From assembly GCA_016744875.1 (NCBI GenBank), contig JADGDL010000002.1, positions 1-64,000 on the forward strand: a stretch of 64,000 nt of DNA. Reading direction: 5' to 3'. Every line of letters starts with the position of its first letter. Within the stretch, counting starts at the first letter, position 1. The notes under the pieces are model-generated. The model had not been told where the DNA came from and did no database searches. It saw only the letters and a list, made by a program, of their open reading frames with translations. The translations under genes were made by a program, and so were the position numbers. The DNA comes from Sulfurovum sp. Lineage in GTDB: Bacteria > Campylobacterota > Campylobacteria > Campylobacterales > Sulfurovaceae. Positions 34,051 to 42,691 of the stretch are shown here, piece by piece.

Positions 34051-34088
34051 ATTATAGAATACTAATATGAATTAATAATGAATTAATA
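34051..34088 (-). promoter_or_regulatory. Promoter of the TonB receptor operon with tandem 11-base repeats
   Basis: On the minus strand TATAAT stands at 34056-34051, 64 bases before the ATG. The sequence ATGAATTAATA is repeated head-to-tail at 34067-34077 and 34078-34088, covering the -35 region of that promoter. OmpR-type regulators commonly bind such direct repeats spaced by one turn, and the operon itself encodes a winged-helix regulator, so autoregulation is possible. Confidence 0.45.
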
Positions 34089-34157
34089 ATTAAACATATA
34101 AATATAATAGAAAATGTGAAGAAAAGTATAGTTCCCTGATTTAAATAGTTTCATTTT

Positions 34158-35021
34158 TCATTCGTAAAGTGGTGTATTATTGTTCTGATGCCATAGGAGG
34201 ATATTATCCCATGCTTCCTCAGCATTTTCTACATAGATTATAGGGTCTAGATCCTCAGAAGAGATGACACTTTCTTCGAGTAAAAAGTCAAAGTTTATAA
34301 CATTGTTCCAGTATGATTTACCCAGTAATATGATAGGAATATTAGGGCTCTTTTCAGTTTGGATCAGTGTAAGTATCTCAAACAGTTCATCCAGCGTACC
34401 GAAGCCTCCAGGAAAGATGACGAGTGCTTTTGCTCTGTGCATGAAATGGAGTTTACGTATGGCAAAGTAACGAAACTGGAAACAGAGTTCAGGAGTGATA
34501 TAGGGATTTGGAAATTGTTCATGTGGAAGTTCGATGTTAAGACCTATGGACTTTGCACCAACATCCAAGGCACCACGATTTGCTGCCTCCATGATACCTG
34601 GACCACCACCGGTCATGAGTGTTATATGACAATCTTTAGGACCTTTACCACTTTCCCCAACAAGTTGACCAAGTTTACGTGCTTCATCGTAGAAGACACT
34701 TTTTCTTACCATGCTTTCTGCTCTTTTAAGTGCACTTAAAAGTGTTTCGGAGTGTGGAGACTTTTTTAATTTTTTTTCAACTTTTTCAAGTTGCTTGATT
34801 GCTGCATCAAATTCAATAATTCTAGCACTTCCAAATACAACGATAGTATGTTCAATGCCTTCTTCTCTCATCTTCACTTCTGCTTTAAGGTAATCAAGTT
34901 GAAGTCTAACACCTCTTGCATTATTTGACTGAAGAAATTCTTTGTCTTCTTCAGGAATAAGAAAAGTTGGGTCATTTATAATAGTTTTTATCTGTTCTGA
35001 CTCTGTAGATTTTTTTTTCAT
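34158..35021 (-). CDS. LOG-family protein (lysine decarboxylase-like fold)
   Basis: The 287-residue protein (from the ATG at 35021, after AAAGG) has the LOG/Rossmann motifs FGSARIIEFD, TGGGPGIMEAANRGA and the catalytic-type PGGFGTLDELFEILTLIQ. The family cleaves nucleoside monophosphates such as AMP or cytokinin phosphates; in bacteria the real role is often unclear. The N-terminal extension of about 70 residues with coiled-coil charge is typical of the longer bacterial form. A start at 35060 would lie within the promoter region and is not preferred. It is divergent from pfkA. Confidence 0.88.
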   Translation of the reverse strand: MKKKSTESEQIKTIINDPTFLIPEEDKEFLQSNNARGVRLQLDYLKAEVKMREEGIEHTIVVFGSARIIEFDAAIKQLEKVEKKLKKSPHSETLLSALKRAESMVRKSVFYDEARKLGQLVGESGKGPKDCHITLMTGGGPGIMEAANRGALDVGAKSIGLNIELPHEQFPNPYITPELCFQFRYFAIRKLHFMHRAKALVIFPGGFGTLDELFEILTLIQTEKSPNIPIILLGKSYWNNVINFDFLLEESVISSEDLDPIIYVENAEEAWDNILLWHQNNNTPLYE

Positions 35022-35039
35022 ATCGATACCTTTAGGTAT

Positions 35040-35068
35040 ATTATACATGATATTATTCATGTTATAAT
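35040..35068. promoter_or_regulatory. Back-to-back promoters of LOG-family gene and pfkA
   Basis: A minus-strand TATAAT at 35045-35040 serves the LOG-family gene. An extended -10 box TGTTATAAT at 35060-35068 serves pfkA. The two -10 boxes are only 17 bases apart, so the -35 region of each overlaps the other promoter and transcription should be mutually exclusive. Confidence 0.6.
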
Positions 35069-35084
35069 GAACAAAAGGATATTC

Positions 35085-36056
35085 ATGAAAAATATAGCCA
35101 TACTCTGCTCCGGTGGTGATGTGTCGGGTATGAATGCGGCATTGAAACGTTTTGTTGAATACAGTTTAGCAAAAGGACTTGTACCGTATTTCATTAAAAA
35201 TGGTTATGAAGGACTGATAGATAATGATATCTATAAAGCTACTTATCGTGATGTATCAGGAATCATATATCGTGGAGGTACAGTGATACGTTCCTCTAGA
35301 TCAAAACGTTTTATGGAAGAGAGATACCGCAAACAGGCGATCGAAAATCTCAGGTTTCATCAGATAGATTATTTGATCGTGCTGGGGGGTGATGGATCAT
35401 TTAAGGGGATGCAAAAGCTGAGTGATGAATGTGATGATATAGGGTTTTCAGGTATACCTTCTACCATTGATAATGATATAGCAGGTACTGAATACTCTCT
35501 CGGTGTAGATACAGCGCTCAATACCATTAAATTTGCCATAGATTCCATCCGAGACACCGCGTCATCATTTTCTCGTGCTTTTGTTGTTGAAGCGATGGGA
35601 AGAGAGTGTGGTTATTTGGCTTTAGTTTCAGCACTTACTTCTGGAGCAGAGATGTGTTTGATACCGGAGGTTCCTTATACATTGGAAAATTATAAAAAGC
35701 GTTTTCAAAATGAGATGAAAAATGGAAGAGAATACTTTATTGCGGTTGTTTCAGAAGCGTTACATAATTCAGAAGAGATAGCCAATTGGTTTGAAGAAGA
35801 AGTAGGTATAGAATCTCGTGTGATGGTCTTGGGTCATATACAAAGGGGAGGAAACCCTACGGTTCATGATCGTCTTATGGCTTATCATTTTGTGACACAG
35901 TCCATAGATAGACTGCTTGAAGGCAATAAAAGCTCGGTGATCTGTTATACCAATGGCGGATTTAATCATAAAAAGATAGAAAATGTTGCATTTAAAAAAT
36001 ATGAGATCAGTAAAGATCTTTTAAAACTTGGCATGGAGTATGGACAGACACCCTAG
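35085..36056 (+). CDS. pfkA: ATP-dependent 6-phosphofructokinase
   Basis: It phosphorylates fructose 6-phosphate in glycolysis. The best start is the ATG at 35085 (AAAAGGA seven bases upstream), giving 323 residues with the classical opening MKNIAILCSGGDVSGMNAAL. Motifs are GGDGSFKG, PSTIDNDIAGTEYSLGVDTALNT and MGRECGYLAL. Gly in GGDGS and Ser/Thr (no Lys) in PSTIDND point to ATP as donor instead of pyrophosphate. The extra six codons from an ATG at 35067 would start inside the -10 box and are rejected. It is convergent with the YjdF-type gene with only six bases between stop codons. Confidence 0.94.
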   Translation: MKNIAILCSGGDVSGMNAALKRFVEYSLAKGLVPYFIKNGYEGLIDNDIYKATYRDVSGIIYRGGTVIRSSRSKRFMEERYRKQAIENLRFHQIDYLIVLGGDGSFKGMQKLSDECDDIGFSGIPSTIDNDIAGTEYSLGVDTALNTIKFAIDSIRDTASSFSRAFVVEAMGRECGYLALVSALTSGAEMCLIPEVPYTLENYKKRFQNEMKNGREYFIAVVSEALHNSEEIANWFEEEVGIESRVMVLGHIQRGGNPTVHDRLMAYHFVTQSIDRLLEGNKSSVICYTNGGFNHKKIENVAFKKYEISKDLLKLGMEYGQTP

Positions 36057-36062
36057 AAAGTT

Positions 36063-36683
36063 TTAAGCTTTGTCATGTTTTCTAAATGCGCGTGCAGCCA
36101 ATAATTTTTTATAGTGTGTATGAAAAAAGATTATATTTATCAAAGAACCAACAATAGCCATGAGCGTATCTTTTTGTGCATCCCAAACATCTCCCTGTGT
36201 ACCTACAAATGCCATACCAAGTTCCGGATGTAAAATGGCTGCTGCAAGCCATTCAACTATCTCATAAAGTGTTGAGATAGATACGATCATTGTAAATGTA
36301 AAGAGTAAAGCAGTCTTAACGTTGGAAATATGTGCTGTGCTCATCTCAAAGAGGATCTTAAAAAGTAAGAGTCCAAACATAAAATGCACCAAACGGTCAA
36401 AATGATTTCTCTCAAACCCAAAAAATTGGCTGATGATATCAAAATGTTCCATCTCTGAGTATGTATAGTGAGATCCCAAAGAGTGTAACGAAGCAAAGAT
36501 GAGAAGAAAAATGATAGCAGTGAGGCTATAGCGATGCTTCTTATCCATCCAAACAATAAAAGGAAAGATAAGAAATACCAGTATATTTTCCAGTAACCAG
36601 TCTTTAGGGTATTTGGGATTGATAGCCATAATGATCCAAACCATACTATAAACTGCATAGACTAATTTATGAGAAGTTGGCAT
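36063..36683 (-). CDS. DUF2238 (YjdF-like) membrane protein
   Basis: This 206-residue protein has about five membrane segments and the DUF2238 signatures FGFERNHFDRLVHFMFGLL and LYEIVEWLAAAI...GMAFVGTQGDVWDAQKDTLMAIVGSLI. The family function is unknown. Conserved His, Asp and Glu residues at membrane edges suggest ion or metal handling. The start overlaps the P-type ATPase gene end by 17 bases, so the two are probably translated together and may cooperate in cation homeostasis. Confidence 0.82.
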   Translation of the reverse strand: MPTSHKLVYAVYSMVWIIMAINPKYPKDWLLENILVFLIFPFIVWMDKKHRYSLTAIIFLLIFASLHSLGSHYTYSEMEHFDIISQFFGFERNHFDRLVHFMFGLLLFKILFEMSTAHISNVKTALLFTFTMIVSISTLYEIVEWLAAAILHPELGMAFVGTQGDVWDAQKDTLMAIVGSLINIIFFHTHYKKLLAARAFRKHDKA

Positions 36684-39273
36684 TATCTATTCCTTTGCTT
36701 TTTAGCATAAACCACTTGTTTGTTTCCATGACTATAATGAGTCCTATAGCAATGATGGAAAGTTCTAACCAGGTATTAAATGTAACAGGTTGGACAGAAA
36801 GTACATTTTGCATAAATGGTATATGCATACACGAGATATGGAGTAGTTGAGTAAAAATAACCAATACTATTAGAAATGTGCTGCTTCTATAGCCTATACG
36901 GTGTAAATAATTTATCTCTGTTCGTGCGTTAAAAACATGTACATTTTCAAAAAGTACCATTAAAAGAAGGATGATATTTCTTGCACTCTCAACACTCTCC
37001 CCACTTTGAAGTAAAATATAAAAAAGTACAAAAGAAACTATACCTATGTACAAGCCACCTACAACAATACGTCTCAACATGAGTTTATTAAAGATAGGTT
37101 CATTAGGTGATCTTGGCTTTCTGTTTAAGAGGCCTGGTTCTGCTGTTTCAAGTGCAAGTATCACATCTTGTATACCGTTCGTGACTAAGTTGAGCCACAG
37201 AAGTTGAACAGGAAGAAGCGGCAGAGGCATACCGGTGATGAAAGAGAGCATCACAAGCACCAACTCTGCAAACCCAGTAGAAATGAGCAGGTAGATCACT
37301 TTTCTAATGTTGTCGTGTGCCCGTCTTCCTTCTTCTATACCGTTAACAATGGAATCGAAGTTGTCATCAGTGAGGATGAGATCACTGGAAGCCTTGGCAA
37401 TGTCAGTACCACTTTTTCCCATCGCTACACCGATATTTGCATGTCTTAGAGCAGGGGCATCATTTACACCGTCCCCTGTGACTGTGACATAATGTCCAAG
37501 TTTCTGAAATGCCATGACTATTTTCATTTTTTGTGTAGGTGTGACACGGGAAAATACAGTTTTTTCTTCTATCTCTTCAGCTTTTGCACCACTGTTTTCC
37601 CAGGTATGTAACTCATTTTCACTCATAACAGCTTGAGGGTTGGATGCTATGCCAAGTTCTTCAGCTATGCTATAAGCAGTATTTGGATGGTCACCTGTGA
37701 TCATAACTACTTTTATGCCGGCTTTTTGTGCTTTTTTTATGGCATCAGGGCTCTCTTGTCTAACAGGGTCTATGATACCTACAAAACCAAGATAGGTAAA
37801 ATCATTAAGGTTGATCTTATCCTCATCTTCTGATTCCTTATATGCCAGGGCAATTGTTCGGTATCCTTTAAGTGCCCATTTGTCTACATCATCTAAGATC
37901 TGTTTTTTTTCATCATTACTTAAATGACAATGTTCAAGTACAGTTTCAGGTGAACCTTTGCTGAATTGAAATACTCTCCCATCTTGCTCCATCATGACGG
38001 CTGAAAATCTATTTTGCGGTTCATAAGGGATCTCATCGATCTTTCTATAGAATTTTGCAGAGCTGATGTAGGATTCATCTGCATCTTTGGCAAACCTGGC
38101 CAGTGCGATATCTACCTGGTCCCCAAAAAAGTCATATTCTCCATCTTTACTTTGCTCATAATGTATTTCATTACAGAGTATGGATGCTAGATAGACTTTG
38201 TCGTGGGCTTCATTGAAGGTATTAGTATCATAGACTGTGGTTGGAGATATAAAGTACTCGACACTCAACCTGTTTTGTGTGAGTGTGCCCGTTTTATCAC
38301 TGGCAATAAGAGTACAGGCTCCCAGGCCTTCTATGGCAGCGAGTTTACGCACGATAACATTACGTTTTGACATCGCTAAAGAAGCAGAGGTGAGAGCAAC
38401 CGTGATGGCTACGGGAAGCCCCTCCGGTATGGTAGAGACAGCCAAGGCTACAGAAAAAAGAAAAAGTGCATAAAATGTCATACCTTTGAGTAAACCTATG
38501 GCAAAGAGAAAGAGAACCATTACTCCAATGACAATGGAGATCGTAAAAGTGAGTTTTTCCATCTTTTCAAGCAGTGGTATCTTTGCTTTACTTTTTTTAC
38601 TAAGCAATTGTGCTATTTTTCCTGCCTCAGTATCTTTTCCAATGCTGGAGACCACGCCAACAGCTCTACCACTGGAGATGTATGTACCCGCAAAAAGCAT
38701 ATTTTTACGCTCGGGGATAACAAGATCACTTTTTTGCGTTATAAAGTTTGCATCTTTATGGACATCAATCGATTCTCCTGTAAGTAGTGATTCATCAACG
38801 AGTAGATTGGTACTTTCGGTGAGTCTGATGTCTGCAGCAACTTTTGTACCGGGTTCAAATATAAGCATATCCCCAGGTACTATTAGACTACTTTCTATTT
38901 CATGAATATTGCCATCACGAAGTACCATAGCATTTGCTCTTATCAGGTTTTGAAGTAGTTTGGCTTTCTGAGAAGCAGAATACTCCTGATAGGTACCGAT
39001 AACAGCATTGAGTATCAGAACTAAAAGTATAAATCCGGCATCAGTGTATTCTTCTATGATCAAAGCCATAAAGGCAGCTAAGAGCAAAATGTAAATGATA
39101 GGACTTTTAAATTGTTGTAAAAAATGTTCAAAAATACTTTTATCAGGTTCAGAGGGAAGAATATTTAATCCATACTTTTTCTGTCGTATTTTCACTTCTT
39201 TGCTTGTTAGACCAGAGATGTCAGCATTGAGTGTTAAGAGGGTTTCCTCAATACTTTTAGTATAAAAATCCAT
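36667..39273 (-). CDS. P2-type cation-transporting ATPase
   Basis: The 868-residue pump has all P-type motifs: TGES (165-168), PEGLP (283-287) in membrane helix four, phosphorylation site DKTGTLT (Asp326), KGSPE, and TGDGVNDAPAL. PEGLP, the N-terminal cation ATPase domain (KYGLNILPSEP) and a C-terminal group of six helices place it in the P2 group near Ca2+, Na+/K+ or other PMCA/SERCA-type pumps. Helix six has NLVTNGIQDVILALE in place of SERCA's NLVTDG. The ion is therefore uncertain. It follows the flavoprotein gene by nine bases. Confidence 0.9.
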   Translation of the reverse strand: MDFYTKSIEETLLTLNADISGLTSKEVKIRQKKYGLNILPSEPDKSIFEHFLQQFKSPIIYILLLAAFMALIIEEYTDAGFILLVLILNAVIGTYQEYSASQKAKLLQNLIRANAMVLRDGNIHEIESSLIVPGDMLIFEPGTKVAADIRLTESTNLLVDESLLTGESIDVHKDANFITQKSDLVIPERKNMLFAGTYISSGRAVGVVSSIGKDTEAGKIAQLLSKKSKAKIPLLEKMEKLTFTISIVIGVMVLFLFAIGLLKGMTFYALFLFSVALAVSTIPEGLPVAITVALTSASLAMSKRNVIVRKLAAIEGLGACTLIASDKTGTLTQNRLSVEYFISPTTVYDTNTFNEAHDKVYLASILCNEIHYEQSKDGEYDFFGDQVDIALARFAKDADESYISSAKFYRKIDEIPYEPQNRFSAVMMEQDGRVFQFSKGSPETVLEHCHLSNDEKKQILDDVDKWALKGYRTIALAYKESEDEDKINLNDFTYLGFVGIIDPVRQESPDAIKKAQKAGIKVVMITGDHPNTAYSIAEELGIASNPQAVMSENELHTWENSGAKAEEIEEKTVFSRVTPTQKMKIVMAFQKLGHYVTVTGDGVNDAPALRHANIGVAMGKSGTDIAKASSDLILTDDNFDSIVNGIEEGRRAHDNIRKVIYLLISTGFAELVLVMLSFITGMPLPLLPVQLLWLNLVTNGIQDVILALETAEPGLLNRKPRSPNEPIFNKLMLRRIVVGGLYIGIVSFVLFYILLQSGESVESARNIILLLMVLFENVHVFNARTEINYLHRIGYRSSTFLIVLVIFTQLLHISCMHIPFMQNVLSVQPVTFNTWLELSIIAIGLIIVMETNKWFMLKSKGIDNANFS

Positions 39274-39282
39274 TAGTTACCT

Positions 39283-40680
39283 CTAAACAAAGGGTATTTC
39301 CACTATTTTGTCTTTTCGTAATCCAAGTTTTTTAGCACAGATCAGTAGAAGTGAAGAAAGGCCTTCTTCTAAAGTAGGGTGGTAAAAAGGAAGTTCTAAC
39401 ATATCATAGACAGTGAGTTCCTGCTCCATAGCCCAGGCTAAGTGATGTGCCAAGTGCTCTCCTGCCGGTGCTGCTATCTGGGCACCTAAAAGTTTTCCGT
39501 CACTTTTTTGTATATAGAGGTTAGCTAATCCTACATTTTTATTCATAAGAAAGGCTCGTCCCTGCTGTTTGAAATTGTAAGAACAGATCATAACATTTTC
39601 ATCATCTTTTATGTCGTTATATCCTTTACCTATCAAAGCAATGTTCGGATCTGTAAATACAATGGCCAGTGGCACTTTTCTTTTAAATTTCTTTTGACTT
39701 TTTACTGCATTATAACCGGCGATTCGACCTTCATCAGCAGCTTCATGAAGCAGTGGTCTATCGGCATTGACATCACCTGCTATATAAATGGGAAGGTCTT
39801 CGATTTGCATGGTTTGAGGATCAAATTTAGGCATACCTCTTTTATCTAAGTTAATACCCAGGTTTTCAAGTTTCAAACTAGTAAGATTTGGTTTCCTACC
39901 TATGGCGACCAAGACTTTATCTACAAGTACTTCATTTTTATCATTTTTGATATTTATTTTATCTTCTACTTTAGTTAAAACGGCACGACCACCACCAAGC
40001 CAGATGTCAAACTCTTTTTCACAAACTTCAAGCATGTTTTTGTTTACCTCAGGGTCAGTCAGTCCCCCTATAAATTCTTTTGAATGTACTGCTGTGATCT
40101 TAATGCCAAGTTTTGAAAGTGCCTGTCCGAGCTCCAGACCTATGACACCCAGTCCAAGAACACCAAGAGTAGAGGGAAGATCTTCTTGTTCAAAGAGTTC
40201 ATCGGTTGTGAGGATATACTCTTTAAATTCTTCCCACTTTGGATCAAAAACTGGTTTGGATCCTGTAGCGATGATGATCTTTTTAGCGATGATCTCATCT
40301 TCACCGACCTTGAGTGTATTGGCATTAACGAATTCTGCTTTACCTGAGAGTACTTTATCTCCCAAACGTGTTACGTTTTTTATATTTCCATCAACGAGTA
40401 TATCACGATGCTTACGTACTCTCTTTAACACATCAGGCATTGAAATACTGAGTTTGTCACTGTTTTGGATACCACTTTTGTCAAAGTACTCCCGTTCATG
40501 ATAATACTCTGCGATACGGATAAGTGATTTTGAAGGCATACAACCAACCCTGGCACAGGTGGTACCATAGGGACCATCATTGATCACAAGAAAATTACTT
40601 GTTTCTTTTCTAACTTGAGAGAGGGCATAGAGTCCTGCCGAACCTGCACCTATGATGGCTACTTCTACTTCTTTCTTCAT
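39283..40680 (-). CDS. Dihydrolipoamide dehydrogenase-like FAD oxidoreductase
   Basis: The 465-residue flavoprotein has the FAD-binding GAGSAGLYAL, the redox-active disulfide Cys42/Cys47 (TTCARVGCMPSK), the NAD-binding GLGVIGLELGQAL, IYIAGDVNADRPLLHEA, and the C-terminal catalytic pair HPTLEEG (His and Glu). It is a pyridine nucleotide-disulfide oxidoreductase of the lipoamide dehydrogenase group. No 2-oxoacid dehydrogenase genes are near, and the operon contains a cation ATPase and a YjdF-like protein, so its substrate may be another disulfide or a quinone. It heads this operon and is divergent from the TetR gene at 40851. Confidence 0.85.
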   Translation of the reverse strand: MKKEVEVAIIGAGSAGLYALSQVRKETSNFLVINDGPYGTTCARVGCMPSKSLIRIAEYYHEREYFDKSGIQNSDKLSISMPDVLKRVRKHRDILVDGNIKNVTRLGDKVLSGKAEFVNANTLKVGEDEIIAKKIIIATGSKPVFDPKWEEFKEYILTTDELFEQEDLPSTLGVLGLGVIGLELGQALSKLGIKITAVHSKEFIGGLTDPEVNKNMLEVCEKEFDIWLGGGRAVLTKVEDKINIKNDKNEVLVDKVLVAIGRKPNLTSLKLENLGINLDKRGMPKFDPQTMQIEDLPIYIAGDVNADRPLLHEAADEGRIAGYNAVKSQKKFKRKVPLAIVFTDPNIALIGKGYNDIKDDENVMICSYNFKQQGRAFLMNKNVGLANLYIQKSDGKLLGAQIAAPAGEHLAHHLAWAMEQELTVYDMLELPFYHPTLEEGLSSLLLICAKKLGLRKDKIVEIPFV

Positions 40681-40807
40681 AGTGAGGCTACCTTTTTAAT
40701 AATCTTTTGTATATGTATATTACAGCATTTTTAACATTAGGTCAATATTTTTAGCAGGTGATAGGTTTTTGTTTAGAGATGAGATTTATTTTTTAAGATT
40801 TAATAGC

Positions 40808-40832
40808 TATAATTTTAATTGACCGACGGTCA
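40808..40832 (+). promoter_or_regulatory. Promoter and TetR operator of RND operon A
   Basis: TATAAT at 40808-40813 is followed by the perfect palindrome TGACCG-A-CGGTCA at 40820-40832, which overlaps the expected transcription start. Such a GACCG.CGGTC palindrome is a common TetR-type operator. It would let the TetR protein encoded just downstream repress its own efflux operon. Confidence 0.75.
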
Positions 40833-40850
40833 GTCATATAAAGGATGATG

Positions 40851-41450
40851 ATGGCAATTATAGTAAATAAAGAAGAAAAGCGCCGCTCAATAGCACTTTC
40901 TTCTCGAGAACTGTTACTTGAACATGGTATTAAAAATATCACTATATCGAGAATAGCAGAGTGTGCTGGAGTGGGTAAAGGTACGATTTATGAGTATTTT
41001 ACTAACAAAGAAGATATTGTTTTTGAGATCATATCAGTATTTATTGCAGAACATGAAAAACAGCTTTATACATTGATTGATAGTGATATAAGTACAAAAG
41101 AAAAGATTAAAATTTTTTTATCAATGATATATATCATACCTGATTCTGAAAAACAGCTATCTATCTATAGAGAATTTTTGGCAATTTCACTTACTTCAAA
41201 TGTAGAAGAGATGACAACATTTAGTAAGGAATGCCGTTTAAAACTAATGACTATCATTGATCGTATCATGAATGATGCTATCGCAAAAGGTGAGATTAAA
41301 GAAGAGGCAAAAGCTATGGCGGAGATGTTACACACATATACATTAGGGCTAGTGGTAGATGCAAAGACACATGGACTTGATCCTCAAGTACGCATTGATG
41401 AATTTGTTGAAGCCTTTTATAGACTTATTCAAAAGAAGGACACAAAATGA
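40851..41450 (+). CDS. TetR family repressor of RND operon A
   Basis: Three consecutive ATG codons at 40845, 40848 and 40851 follow AAGGA; the third has the best spacing (five bases) and gives 199 residues starting MAIIVNKEEKRRS. The helix-turn-helix ITISRIAECAGVGKGTIYEYFTNKEDIV (about 31-58 from that start) is typical TetR. The C-terminal part is an all-helical ligand domain. The tolC-like gene starts four bases before its stop, so the regulator is the first gene of the operon it likely represses through the palindrome at 40820-40832. Confidence 0.9.
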   Translation: MAIIVNKEEKRRSIALSSRELLLEHGIKNITISRIAECAGVGKGTIYEYFTNKEDIVFEIISVFIAEHEKQLYTLIDSDISTKEKIKIFLSMIYIIPDSEKQLSIYREFLAISLTSNVEEMTTFSKECRLKLMTIIDRIMNDAIAKGEIKEEAKAMAEMLHTYTLGLVVDAKTHGLDPQVRIDEFVEAFYRLIQKKDTK

Positions 41451-42691
41451 GAATAGTATTAGGGTTATTTTTACCTTTATTTGTTTTTGCACAAAATTAT
41501 GGCTTATCAACATTGGTAGAAAATGCAAATAAAGAGAATGGACTGATCAAAGCAAAAGAGATTAGTATCCAAGCAAGGCAACAAGAAGTAGAAGCAGCAA
41601 AAAGTGCTTACTGGCCAACAGTCGATATAGGAGGAAGTTACACTGAACTTTCACCAAATAGTCTGGTCAGTCCAGGACAAACTGCCACTGCATATGCATC
41701 AATTAGTATGGACCTTTATGATGGCGGTAGAAAAAGTGCATTGCTCAATGCAAGCCGTTTTGAGAAAGAGGCAGCATTATTTGAAAAGGGTGCATTTGAA
41801 AAGAGTATAACACTTGACATTGTACGTCAATACTATAATATTCAAAAACATAAGGCAAACCTTCATGCTTTGAAAGAGCGTTCCACTGAACTTAAAGCAC
41901 AGATAACACGTGTTAAAAAGTTTAAAACCTCTGGACTGGCTACACAGGAAGAGGTTGATAAACTCCAAGCAGTATTCGATAGTAATAATTATTCGATGGC
42001 CAATACTAGACTGGCACTTGTAACAAGTGAAAATAATTTGCAATTACTTAGTGGGTTACCTGCTAAAAACTTGAAAGATGACCATTTTAGAGAACCTAAG
42101 AATGTGCAGTTTGAAACTTTTGAAAACATTAAGATGCTTCAATCTAATGCCAAAGCTATAGGTGAACAATCAAATGCCATTGATGCGGGCTATATGCCTC
42201 AGGTAGCTATATCGGATACCTATAATGAGTCACATTATGATGATATATTTTCAGCACCTGGATTTGGTGATGAATTATTGTTAGACCATCAGAATAAAGC
42301 TATGATCTCTGTAAATATGCGAATTTTTGACAATGGAAAAATGTCTAAAGAGAGTGAAGCGGTTAAATATCAGAAGATGTCATTACTTTCAGAAATAGAG
42401 TATGCTAAAAAAGAGCAAGAAATGAACTTCCACCTTTCAGAAAAAAGTTTGGAAACATTACGTTCAAAAAGAAAAAGTGCCAAGAGTGCATTGCGTGCTG
42501 CAACAAGTACATACAATGCACTTAAAGAGAAGTTTGAAGTGGGACTTGTAGATAACATTGCCTTTTTGGATGCACTTACCCAGAAAACACTTGAACAGTC
42601 ACGCTATAAAGAGACACTTTATGATTATGAGATAAGTAAATCCATTTACTATTATTATGCAGGGAAAGACCCTAAGGAGTTTATAAAATGA
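41447..42691 (+). CDS. TolC-like outer membrane efflux protein (operon A)
   Basis: The 414-residue protein has a signal peptide (MRIVLGLFLPLFVFAQ) and two OEP repeats with the long helical hairpins of TolC. Typical pieces are YWPTVDIGGSYTELSP, LYDGGRKSALL, a mid helix rich in KAN, and the second-half RIFDNGKMSKESEAVK...ALRAATSTYNALKEKFEVGLVDNIAFLDA. As a trimer it forms the exit duct through the outer membrane for the RND pump encoded downstream. It overlaps the TetR stop and the adaptor start by four bases each (ATGA junctions), so translation is coupled. Confidence 0.9.
   Translation: MRIVLGLFLPLFVFAQNYGLSTLVENANKENGLIKAKEISIQARQQEVEAAKSAYWPTVDIGGSYTELSPNSLVSPGQTATAYASISMDLYDGGRKSALLNASRFEKEAALFEKGAFEKSITLDIVRQYYNIQKHKANLHALKERSTELKAQITRVKKFKTSGLATQEEVDKLQAVFDSNNYSMANTRLALVTSENNLQLLSGLPAKNLKDDHFREPKNVQFETFENIKMLQSNAKAIGEQSNAIDAGYMPQVAISDTYNESHYDDIFSAPGFGDELLLDHQNKAMISVNMRIFDNGKMSKESEAVKYQKMSLLSEIEYAKKEQEMNFHLSEKSLETLRSKRKSAKSALRAATSTYNALKEKFEVGLVDNIAFLDALTQKTLEQSRYKETLYDYEISKSIYYYYAGKDPKEFIK

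Noticed and set aside
35067..35084. pfkA start at 35067
   Set aside because: That ATG overlaps the -10 box and lacks a ribosome binding site; the ATG at 35085 gives the family's usual N-terminus.
39902..40501. 199-codon plus-strand open frame
   Set aside because: Antisense to the lipoamide dehydrogenase-like gene, Ser/Pro-rich and without start signals; a shadow of a well-supported gene.
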